Assembly: GCF_000283155.1 (NCBI RefSeq)
Contig: NW_004454282.1
Location: 188,889-252,888 of the forward strand
Direction of reading: 5' to 3'
Length of the DNA: 64,000 nucleotides
Origin: Ceratotherium simum simum
Taxonomy: Eukaryota; Chordata; Mammalia; Perissodactyla; Rhinocerotidae
Made by a program: the position numbers and the translations under genes. The notes beneath the pieces were generated by a model, which did not search any database, was not told the DNA's origin, and worked only from the letters and a program-made list of their open reading frames with translations. This document shows, piece after piece, positions 55,011 to 64,000 of this stretch (position 1 is the stretch's first letter; each line of letters opens with the position of its first letter).

Positions 55011-55140
55011 TTTTTTCATTCATTTGACAAATTTATTGAATGCATGTTATGTGCAAGGCACTGTATAAGGCTATGGTTTCTCAGCAGTAAATAAGAAAAA
55101 ACATAATTCTTTCCTTACTAGAATCTCTACTAGAATTTAC
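55011..55140 (-). mobile_element. L2 LINE 3' end fragment
   Basis: TTTTTTCATTCATTTGACAA, ATTTATTGAATGCATGTTAT, GTGCAAGGCACTGTATAAGG and TTCTCAGCAGTAAATAAG. Confidence 0.82.
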
Positions 55141-56279
55141 ACTTTTGTATGAAAGAGACTTTTTTTTTAGGTTTACTTAATTTTTTATGTCAGTGTGGTA
55201 AGTTATATTAAGAAGTTCAAGATATAATGATGAGATATTTAATGGAGAGAAGTGAGGTAGTTTAGGAGTTAAAGTTCCTAAGTGGTAGTTGGAATATATA
55301 TATTTTACCTCTGATTTTTACTCTTTTTTTCCTGAAATAAATGAGTGGATTCTATTTTGTCACAAAAGGGAATTTTTTAAAAAAAGAGGTTTGCAGTGAC
55401 ATGTTATAATTTGATTTTCTCAGAGACAGATCAGTTAATGCACAAGAACAGCTTCCAAAGCTAAAGTACTTTGTGTCACTATGATTCTGCTACAACTGTA
55501 GCAAAGCCAGCTCTTCTCTGCCTTCTGTTTTGAAACAAGTGTCCAGCTGCAGTTAGCTTCTTTGCAGATAGACAATAGAAATAGATATGAAAACTTTAAA
55601 AAAAGAGAATGAGTATGTCTAGGTAGGCGTTCGTGTGATTTATTTTTTCATTTTTATTGGCTCCATTCTAGATATGTCACTCTAGAGATCATCAGAAGTA
55701 GCATAGTTGATCAGATAGTACCATTTCTGTTTCTACGTGAACCCAGGGAGATGTTACATTTTTTACATTTCCACCTAGACACAGTGCTTCTATAAAAGCA
55801 TGTGTCTATAAATAATATTCTGGAAAACATAAAGGGTTGTTAGTATTTTAGTATTTTCCCATGTGCAATGGCCACTGGTTCCATTTTATCAGGCTGTTTT
55901 GGACTAGGTCGTATATCACAACCAAGATACATGCATGTTTTGATAACTATTAAAATTGGTCAGGATTTTATTTTTTAACTACCACTTGCATCAAAAAAAA
56001 AACCTATATCCAAACACAATTCTTTTGGGGAAGAATAAATGTATACCCTTTTTACTGAATTTGATTTCCAAAGGCGAAACTCTAACATTACTTAGAATGT
56101 AGGCATGAACCTGGAAGCTTGTGATAGTTCTCCTGACAAGTTCAAGTTCAAACTTGCACAGCTACTACCTATCAAAGGGGGTAGACAGTGACTTGAAAAC
56201 ACCTTCCCCGTCCTGTAAGGGGATAGAGTATTTCCAAGTGCGTATATACCTGGGCTGTTATGTTACTGCAACAATTTAG
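55141..56279. other. AT-rich unassigned sequence
   Basis: No repeat or gene recognised. Confidence 0.35.
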
Positions 56280-56830
56280 CTAGTAAATTTATTTATTCAC
56301 CAATTGAAGGCTGCTCTTTTTCAGGCACTGTGCTAGGAAATGTGAACACAATTGAGAATAAAACAAACTCAGGTCTGTGACATGATAACACTTAATTTTT
56401 GTCAGTGAGATGGATAATAATATACTAAAGTAAGAAATACATATATTATAAGAATTTGGGTGCATGTTATAGAAGAAACAAAGGTAATTCAGTATAGACA
56501 CCATTGGGAAAGTTTGGAAGGGTCACACAGAAGGGAAGGGAAGGGAAGTTCTTTTGTAAGTGATGATATTTAACTAAATATTTGAAAAGTGAGAAGAGAA
56601 ACCAGCTGTGTGAATAACAGGAGGAAAGTGTCACAGCCATTTGTGAATACCATGAGACAGAAGAGAGCGCCGTGGGTTTGAGGCTCATTAAGGGGATCAG
56701 AGTGTTTGGACTTGAGGATGGGAATGGAAGATAGTGGAAGTTCAAGTTCAAGTAGGGAAGTAGCCCAGAGCCAGATCATTAAATGCCTCTTGATTTCATA
56801 CAATGCACTGAAAATAAACTGTATAAAATC
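56280..56830 (-). mobile_element. L2 LINE 3' UTR, long fragment
   Basis: TTATTTATTCACCAATTGAA, CAGGCACTGTGCTAGGAAAT, GAATAACAGGAGGAAAGTGT and CCAGAGCCAGATCATTAAAT follow the reverse-complement L2 3' UTR for over 500 bases. Frames of 71-94 codons on the minus strand are incidental. Confidence 0.78.
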
Positions 56831-58429
56831 TTCTTAGGTGTTAAGGATATGTAGAAGATAAAGTAAGAAAAGATTGTAGAAGTGTGGGCTTATAAATAGT
56901 TAAGAAACATGACATCAGGTGTTATCAGTTGGGCTTCAGTCCAAGAAGTAGCACCACTATGATGCTGTGGAATGAGGGACTTACTATAGAAATTAGACCT
57001 TGGGCAATTATGGGAACTGGTTTAGAGAGCTATGCAAGGTTGTCGCCTTTGTCTCTGGTGTTGAGCTTGAAGTGAGAGAGAGCAAGGACAAACTGGAACT
57101 TCTCACTCTGGTCTCTCACTGCCTCTCCTTTGACAATGTGGGTGATCTCTCAGGTGAGTGATCTTCACCACAGAGGTGCGTGCATGTCTGGCCCAGAACT
57201 CAGAAAAGCCAAAGGAGAAGACATGGCAGGAGCTGGGGGAGTGTGGGTCTGGGTGCTGCCCCACACCAATAAGGTGAGCTGTAAGTCAGCAACGATGTCC
57301 ATGGGCTGTCCTAGTGGCTAGCACCCTACACTGACCTTTAGAGTGTAAAAATGGCTGCTGCTCCACTTCTGCTTCCTAAATCTCCTATAAATTTCTCTTG
57401 TTCCAATCTGGAACCAGGCATGGAAGGGAATTTGGGGAATGTAGCCATAGTTTAGCTAAACTAACACAGAACAAAGCCATGGCACTGAAGGTAAAAAAAA
57501 AATGGTATGGAAATCGCTTACAGTGATATAGCTAAACCTTTTTATGATGGTGGTGGTGCTGGTGGCTGTGTATGATGTGTGTGTTTGGGGGAGCTTGTTT
57601 TGATAAAAAGAGATCTGATTCTCACATGTTCTTTCTTCTCGCCTCATATTTTATTGGAAGACAAACTCTCATATCCATATAAACTTTCGCTTTGTTAATC
57701 TGTGGTGCTGTTAATAATCTAAAAACTGACTTTTCGAACAACCTCACTTTGAGCTACATACACCTCCAAGAAATCGGAGTTAAAATTAAAAATGTGACTT
57801 GCAGAAGACTATGTGTATGATCATAATTGCGTGATATTCAGGAACACACAGAATTAGATCTCGAAGACTCTCAGAGCTGGAGGAATCTATAGACCCAGTA
57901 ATTTTCAAATAATGTTTGTCATCATAGATGAAAGGGCTCCTTTATGAATAAAAATAAGGAGAGAGAAAAAGGCTAACCGTAGTTTTGATTGAAGCAAGGG
58001 TAGGAGATTTGAGTGGCACCTGTCCTTTCCCCTTCTGTAGCCCCTGAAAGGGCACTTAAGGAGTAAACGGAATGCAAATATGAGATCTCTCGAGGCTGCC
58101 TCTGTCTCAGTCTCTCTCCATTTGAAGCAAGACTCAGCACCTCTATTGTAGCCCCAAGATACATGCAACTACATAATACATAAATGGGAAATGGATGTTT
58201 CTGTGAAGATTCTGAGTGGAGACAGGGAAGATCCTTAGCCCTGTACTCCAAATGGCAACATTGCATTAAAATACTCTCTAAACATTTTTCCTCCAGAGTT
58301 TCTCTCTGCCATATACCTCTTTCACCCCTCCCAACATACCACTTCTCAAAATCTCTTCTACTGTCCCAAGTAACAACTATTATTATTAAAAACTTAGTGA
58401 AATAAATATTTGCAGTTAGTTTAAGCTAC
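56831..58429. other. Unassigned, partly repeat-like
   Basis: 56930-57460 has the feel of an old interspersed element (AAATGGCTGCTGCTCCACTT, GCTTCCTAAATCTCCTATAA, TGGGGAATGTAGCCATAGTT), but I cannot name it. The rest is unassigned. Frames of 61-97 codons show no domain. Confidence 0.35.
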
Positions 58430-58660
58430 CTTCCTAAATAATAATAGCAATCATTTATTGAATGCTTAGTCCAAGGCACTTGCTAATTGCTTTACATGAA
58501 TTACCCCTTTTTATCCTCAAAACAGATCCATTAAGTAGTTACTATTATCTCTTGTTTTACAGACAGGGAAACTGAGGCAAAGAAAGATTAAGTAATTTGT
58601 TCAAGGTCTTTCAGGTAATAAGTGGTAGAGGAAGGATGCAAATCTCAGGCCAATTTCTCC
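58430..58660 (-). mobile_element. MIR SINE, near full length
   Basis: AATCATTTATTGAATGCTTA, CAAGGCACTTGCTAATTGCT, TTGTTTTACAGACAGGGAAA, CTGAGGCAAAGAAAGATTAA and TTGTTCAAGGTCTTTCAGGT. Confidence 0.92.
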
Positions 58661-58899
58661 CTAAGAAAGACAAAGCTTTTGGAGACCCTATGCCCCACCA
58701 ACCCAAGAAGATGCTCAAAGTATTCACCAAACAAAACCAGTCACCTCCTGGGGGTTAGAGAAGAAGGGAATCATAATGTCTCTTGAAGAAAATACAATAT
58801 TCCCTGTGGTGTTATGGCTGTTTGAAAACTACTAGCTCTTCTGATGCTCATTTTTAAAAGTCAAAACTTTTATTCAGCAAGTCATCAGCAACCTTTTAT
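58661..58899. other. Unassigned sequence
   Basis: No feature recognised. Confidence 0.3.
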
Positions 58900-59167
58900 T
58901 AAAGTGAAGTATAGTATGGAAGGCCGTATTTTCCAATGATGTTCACAACAGCATTTCCAATCCCACAAGCTGCTATTACACTGTGACCTTGACATTCCTT
59001 CCATCAAGAGATGGGGTTCATGTTCCCTCCTCTTGAATCTAGGTGGGCACATGTGACTACAGTAAACGTAATGCTTGTATTTCAAGGCTAGCTTCCACCT
59101 GTCTCTTTTGGGACACTCAATCTGGGAACCCAGCTGCTATTCTGTGAAGAACTCCTAACTAGCCCAT
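58900..59167 (+). mobile_element. MLT1-like LTR (ERVL-MaLR), 5' part, split by an ERVL-type LTR
   Basis: TTCCCTCCTCTTGAATCTAG, GTGGGCACATGTGACTACAG, TTTCAAGGCTAGCTTCCACC and TCTTTTGGGACACTCAATCT. The 3' part is at 60098-60418. Confidence 0.75.
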
Positions 59168-60097
59168 TCTTTCGGGTGTTCTGAAACCCAGTTTCCAAAT
59201 GGGGGGGGCGGTCCCCAAACCAACAAACAATTGTCAGACACCAGCAGGGTTTACAAGAATTCAATTCAATTTTGACAGTATCTACCCGGAGAGAGCATCA
59301 GATTTCACAGGTTGAGTTTAATCCTACAAGACTGCCCTCCCACCCCAACTTTAGATGCTAGTCACAAGCCCAGGCTGTTACTTTTGCTTCTGACTGACTG
59401 GCTACAGAATGGTGGTTCCAACTACCCTTTCCTTGGTCTTCAGACTCCAGTCACAAGTCCAGGCTGTTACCTGTACTTCTGACCAACTGGCTATAAATCA
59501 GAGGCTCCCATGACCCACTTCTGGGGTTCAATTAATTTGCTAGAATCAGAGACAGATTTTACGTACTAGATCATCAGTTTATTACAAAAGGATATAACTC
59601 AGGAACAGCCAGATGGAAGAGATGCACAGGGCAAGGTATAGGGAAGGGCCCTGGAGCCTCCTTGCCCTCTCTAGGTGCCCTACTCTCCCAGAACCTCCAC
59701 ATGTTCACCAACCAGGGAGCTCTCCGAACCTCGTCCTTTTGGGTTTTGATGGAGGCTTTATTACATAGGTATGATTGGTTAAATCATTGGCCAGTGGTGA
59801 TTGAACTCAATGTCCAACCCCTCTCCCCTCCTCTGAGGTCAAGGGGGTGGGACTGAGAGTTTCAACCCTCTAATCACATTGTTGACTCCACTGGCAATCA
59901 GCCTCCATCCTTAGGTGCTTTCCAAAAGTCACCTCATTAACATAACAGAAGACACTTTTATGGCACACGTCACAGGAAATTCCAAGGGTTTTGGAAGCTA
60001 TGAGCCAGGAACTCTGGACAAAAACCAAATGTACATGAGAAATATATTTTGGTCATCTGAATGACCAAATATATATATTTTAAATCACAGTATTGTA
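59168..60097 (-). mobile_element. ERVL-type solo LTR (MER21-like), copy 2
   Basis: About 930 bases, flanked by CCCAT (59163-59167 and 60098-60102). Same layout as the copy at 43290: GAGGCTCCCATGACCCACTT, AACAGCCAGATGGAAGAGAT, GTTCACCAACCAGGGAGCTC, GGCTTTATTACATAGGTATG, CCCCTCTCCCCTCCTCTGAG and GTCACCTCATTAACATAACA. It carries an internal 89-bp partial tandem duplication (59361-59449 and 59450-59538). No retroviral genes attached. Family name from memory. Confidence 0.8.
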
Positions 60098-60418
60098 CCC
60101 ATACAGAGAGGCCACGTGGAGAGGCCACATGTAGATGTTCTGGCCAACAGTCCAGCTGATGGCCCAATCAACAGCCAGTATCAACAAACAGACGTCTGAG
60201 TGAAGATGCCACCACATGATTCCTGTCATGAGTGTTCAAGTCACCCAGCCTTTGAGACCACTCAGCTGAGGCCCCAGATACTGTGGTACAGAGACAAGCA
60301 ATACAGGCTATGTCCTATCCAAACTCCTGACCCACATCTGTGAGCAGGATACCATAGGTGTTTGATACCACCAAGTTTCGGGGTGGCTTGATACACAGCA
60401 ATAGTAACTGGAACCTAC
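60098..60418 (+). mobile_element. MLT1-like LTR (ERVL-MaLR), 3' part
   Basis: TGAGTGAAGATGCCACCACA, CAGCTGAGGCCCCAGATACT, TACAGAGACAAGCAATACAG, CCACCAAGTTTCGGGGTGGC and ACACAGCAATAGTAACTGGA complete the LTR begun at 58900. Confidence 0.82.
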
Positions 60419-61779
60419 AGTGAGGAAAGAGGTTCAAGGAAGAAGTGAGCTCTCCTAGGTCCTAGATCACATACTCAGTATGCTCTCAAAACGTTCATTG
60501 AATTTAACTGCAGCACAGCAACAAAGCCAGTACAACAATCTTGGTAGCACCCTGTCTGCTACACCACAGTACTTTCTCCAATTAGGCTTCGAGTAATGAA
60601 ACATAGAAAAGAAAATTTTGCTATACCAGTCATTAAAATCCATGGTAACCAGGACTTTTAAAAATATATAATATGTGCTGCTAAAGTTCTTGAAAATAGA
60701 TTGTTCTCATGAATAAGTTAAATACTCTTCCAAATATTTAATTTATACATTCACTGTGTTTCTTGACTTTTTGTTCCCACCTACATGCCTCCTACATTGA
60801 TTTCTCACTCTATATTCTACGTATTCCCTCTCTCCCAGTCAAGAAGTTTTATCCCACTTTCCTTTCTGGCTTATGTAAGAAATAGGTATAGTGAATTTAC
60901 TTTTTCAAACCTGGCATGCTTCTGGGTAACAGATTCTGCTATAGCTCCCTATGCCCACTGAGAATCACTGCTTTATGGCACTGCTTCAGAAATAATTTTT
61001 ATACTTGTAAAAAGATAAATACTAGCTTACTCCCTATCCAAATTATGAAGATATTCTAATTAGGTCCAAATTAGCCATCTCTTATTCTTTCCTAGATCCT
61101 GTGCCATACTCTACTATTTCTGAACAAACATCAGTTGTGCCAATGTCTTGAGTAGCGTGGATCTAAACTGAAATGGTTCCAGCTTCCTTAATATCATCAC
61201 CAACTGTCTTATTAATTAATTAATGATCCTGTGAATAATAAAGTACTAGTGTTGTTAAACCAGGCAAAAAGAGGTAGGCGGGCAACAGCAGCAATTGCTC
61301 GGGCTCACCAGAGTATCTATCAACTAGCTAGAAGGAGGTGGTGAATGTTCTCGCCAGGTATTAGAACAAAGCAAGCAGGGTAATAAAAGGATAATTCATC
61401 ACAATTGGGGGCAACATCCCTGACTGAATTCTTTGGAAGTGAGATGCTCCTCAGGTTGCTAAAGTGGACTTTTTTCACATGAAGCCCAAGGCTTCTGCCT
61501 GCTGGTGATCCAATGAGGGAAATGCTGGCTCTCCCTGTGTTTGTTTAGAGCACCTTTCAGAACTTGGAAATAAATGTAATTCATGGGACAGGCCACACAA
61601 TGAATAGGTTTCAGTCTGCTCTGTCAGCTTTATGATGCTGAAAGTAAAGGTAGAACAAGAAGAGTGAGTATTTGGGATAAAATAGAGTGAGTAATCAGAA
61701 AACAACAACGCCATCCCTGTTGAAAAGAGCTTTTACTCAAGAGTATTGAATGGCAGACTTATTTTCTTCCCTCCTCTAG
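60419..61779. other. Unassigned sequence
   Basis: About 1.4 kb with no confidently named repeat. The 79-codon minus-strand frame at 61475-61714 lacks motifs. Confidence 0.35.
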
Positions 61780-62034
61780 CCCAGGTGAACACAGTCTGAG
61801 AAGACAGTCATTGCTCCAAATGATTGATGTTATTTCTTAGAGTTTGTCACCCTCACCACAAGTATGATCTGGATTACTTTGTTTGCTCTGCTGTTCCTGG
61901 CCCTGCTCCTCTTGCCTCAAACCAAGCAAAATGAGAGGTACACGGATCATAGGATCCATCACCTGCCTGATGGAGCCCCATATGCAGACCTCCTTCTTCC
62001 TGCACTCATCAAACTCCCTTGTCCTGGCAAGAAG
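61780..62034 (+). other. Exon-like segment with a short signal-peptide-like frame (candidate only)
   Basis: A pyrimidine-rich acceptor-like TTATTTTCTTCCCTCCTCTAG ends at 61779, and a donor-like AAG|GTAACA follows 62034. An ATG at 61864 (A at -3) opens a frame beginning MIWITLFALLFLALLLLP, a hydrophobic stretch like a signal peptide. It runs 57 codons to the donor, or 80 codons to a stop at 62104 if unspliced. The peptide has no family I recognise, and the opposite strand is also open over 78 codons, which argues for chance or unusual composition. Confidence 0.2.
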
Positions 62035-62164
62035 GTAACATCTGCCACGGTACAGGCCACCCTCAAGCTGCACAATGCAGCAGTGCTTTCTGAGGATGCT
62101 AGCTGACTGTGATTAAAGATGTCTTTGTTCATTCAAGGAAAGGGGTGAGGGAGGATTAGGAAAT
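62035..62164. other. Short unassigned spacer
   Basis: No feature recognised beyond the end of the frame described at 61780. Confidence 0.3.
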
Positions 62165-62352
62165 GTAGCGGGCATTTTTTAGTATCTATCTGTGACAGGC
62201 ACAATGCCAGTTCTTAACATATATTATTATCCTATTTAAACCTTGCAATAATTCTGTGAAGTAGGTATCATTTTTCTATTTCACAGATAAAGAAACTGAG
62301 GCTCAGAGATGATAAATAATTTGCCAAAGGCTAATCGGTTCTTAGTAATTGA
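62165..62352 (-). mobile_element. MIR SINE
   Basis: TGACAGGCACAATGCCAGTT, CTTAACATATATTATTATCC, TTTCACAGATAAAGAAACTG, AGGCTCAGAGATGATAAATA and ATTTGCCAAAGGCTAATCGG. Confidence 0.88.
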
Positions 62353-62460
62353 ACTGTAAGCTCCAAGAATATAGGCATCTTGCCAGTTCTTGCTCACCAT
62401 TCTGTACCCACTGTCCAGTGGGTACCTGGCACAGGGTAGGCACTCAATACCCAGGGCTCT
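62353..62460 (+). mobile_element. L2 LINE 3' end fragment
   Basis: GAACTGTAAGCTCCAAGAAT, TTGCTCACCATTCTGTACCC and GGTACCTGGCACAGGGTAGG / CACTCAATA. Confidence 0.8.
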
Positions 62461-63540
62461 GATCCCAAAGCCCATGATAGATCCATGTGACCGACGAAGT
62501 AAAGCAAAAGCAACAACAACATAAACTACGTTCTTAATGTACTTAGTGGGGAAAAAAGAGAAATAGAATTCATTATGGGTTGACCCCATTTGATGAACTT
62601 TTTGAGTTTTATATCTTTTTGATGTGCACAACAAGTACATGACTCATCAGTTTTTGTTTCTTATCTTTTGCGTTGTTGCTGTTTTTCTGTATGTGGTGCT
62701 GTGGCTTGATGTTAGACATCTGGGCAGAAGAGTTGAGCTAATGTTGTAAGTAAAACACTTAAATTAAAACTTCAAATATCTCCTCAACTTATAATTAAAT
62801 GTACCATATGGTTCTATTTTACTGAAAGTCGGGGCCTAATTTAATGTTTTCCTTTTTCAGCAACAAATTTTATTGGCTTGTTCTCAATCATTTTTATTTC
62901 AAGAAAACAATGACAACTAAGGCAATATTTTGAGATTATTAGACAGAAACAATCTCTTCTTACCTGGGGATAAAAATATTGTTTTTGGTGTGGACATATC
63001 ATTACTTAAGCTTATTTGGGAATAAAATATAGTTGCTTAGCTTAACAATTGTTATGTCATTGTAGGAAAGTTCACACTTTTCCCCAATTTTCATCATCCG
63101 ACTTTCTATTTAGTTTGAATACAATCTGAGACAAAATGCTGAATTTTTGCACATTTTAACAGATATGGTTGAATATCATTTGGAGTGTCTTAAAAATGTC
63201 CAGTAAGCAAGTTACAAATACAAGGCCTACTTTTATCATCTGAAAAAGTTCATATCTTCTTGTCAACTTTCTGAAATGAGGAAAGTGGGATATGGAGAGT
63301 GTTAATATTTAAAGAGATTAGTGTTTGAAAGAGGCAATTCCAATTGTCTGTCCACCTTGCTCTAGGTCTGCAGATATGTTCAATGACTGTAGTGCACTTA
63401 ACAATTCTAAGCCATTTGTTTAACAATAATAATAATGTCATAGTTTGTAATCTTCCCCGACAAATATATTTTATGTACAACTGTTCCTCCAGACATTAGT
63501 CACCAACTGTGTAGGTCTGTGTTGATATGCTTTATGGCCT
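62461..63540. other. AT-rich unassigned sequence
   Basis: No feature recognised. Short AAT repeats near 63424-63437. Confidence 0.35.
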
Positions 63541-63800
63541 AAACTCAACAGTTATTCATTTTTAAATGTTTGTTAGGCTTGCTCTGTTCCAAGCACTGTT
63601 ATAGCTTTTCCATCATAGACGTGAGTGACACAGTCTCTGCCCTTCAGAAACACATAACCTAAGGCAGACACTTTCGAGGGTCTAATAACCCCAAAAGAGA
63701 GAATGTGAATGAGGGGCAAAATGACTGTCTCATCAGATCCGATGAGAACTCGTTGTGCACAGAGAAGGATTCATTTAAAGGAGATACTTGAACTCCTAAA
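63541..63800 (-). mobile_element. L2 LINE 3' end
   Basis: AACAGTTATTCATTTTTAAA, TGCTCTGTTCCAAGCACTGT, GACACAGTCTCTGCCCTTCA and GAAACACATAACCTAAGGCA. Confidence 0.75.
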
Positions 63801-63954
63801 TAAAAACTAGGATTTAAAGTGGTTAAATAATTTGTCTTATACCAACATCACAGAATCCTATGCATATGTGTGAAAAAGAAAGATGAGGTGGACTCAAATC
63901 CGGGTACTGACATGGGATAGTCACCAAGACATATTAAGCTGAAAAAGCAAGTTA

Positions 63955-64000
63955 TATCCACCCAACAAATATTTAAGGAGTACTGACTATGTACCAAGCA
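63955..64000 (-). mobile_element. L2 LINE 3' end, cut by the window edge
   Basis: CACCCAACAAATATTTAAGG, then AGTACTGACTATGTACCAAGCA is the start of a reverse-orientation L2 tail continuing outside the window. Confidence 0.75.

Noticed and set aside
59203..59216. GGGGGGGCGGTCCCC near the left end of LTR copy 2 as a possible GC-box promoter
   Set aside because: A single G-run in a decayed LTR, with no TATA or initiator in a consistent position.
62281..62640. 119-codon minus-strand frame
   Set aside because: Covers MIR and L2 3' end sequence; not coding.

Overview
This is a gene-poor piece of a mammalian nuclear genome, almost certainly from an odd-toed ungulate (horse, rhinoceros or tapir). 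The main evidence is six tRNA-derived SINEs of the equine ERE type. Their heads begin GGGGCCGGCCC and carry GTGGTTAAG-type A boxes, and most have clean target-site duplications. There is also an L1 3' end with the CC-rich, CCACCAATCCAATCTCTGTC-type tail that I associate with perissodactyl L1s. The DNA is AT-rich and CpG-poor, with many mammalian-wide MIR, L2, L1, MaLR, ERVL and hAT relics. Horse versus rhino versus tapir cannot be decided from sequence reading alone.

Layout. 1-440 is a purine-rich tandem array. 637-2250 holds a hAT fragment, an L1 fragment running from the end of ORF1 into the start of ORF2, and an ERE. 4.2-5.3 kb has a MIR and an L2. 6.6-12.4 kb is one old plus-strand L1 split by an L2 piece and by a roughly 1.9-kb hAT element that itself contains an MLT1-like LTR. 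12.6-16.5 kb has more L1 on both strands. 18.4-21.8 kb is a SINE cluster: two EREs, a tRNA-Glu-headed SINE with an RTE (BovB-like) tail, a MIR split by an L2, and an L2 split by a young L1 end. 23.0-24.7 kb is an L1 3' end with a G-rich tract, followed by an ERE. 25-36 kb has few repeats I can classify and holds two weak exon or ORF candidates. 36.5-48.1 kb is dense in MIR, L2, microsatellites, an MLT1 LTR nested in a MIR, an ERE nested in an L2, an ERVL-type LTR and a 31-bp minisatellite. 48.1-52.7 kb has few repeats at first and then further MIR and L2. 53.9-60.4 kb has a MER5-like element, an ERE, L2s, a MIR and an ERVL-type LTR nested in a MaLR LTR. 60.4-64.0 kb is mostly unclassified, with one exon-like candidate and more MIR and L2.

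I recognise no functional protein-coding gene, rRNA, tRNA, operon, CRISPR array or phage. The open reading frames are short, scattered and mostly fall inside repeats. The window reads as intergenic DNA or a large intron. No novel multi-gene system is visible. The best leads are the RTE-tailed SINE, a composite ERE, two splice-site-bounded open segments (28.6 kb and 61.8 kb), and the nested-insertion histories. Repeat names come from remembered family consensus patterns, not from a database search, and most ends are approximate to about 10-30 bases unless a target-site duplication is given.
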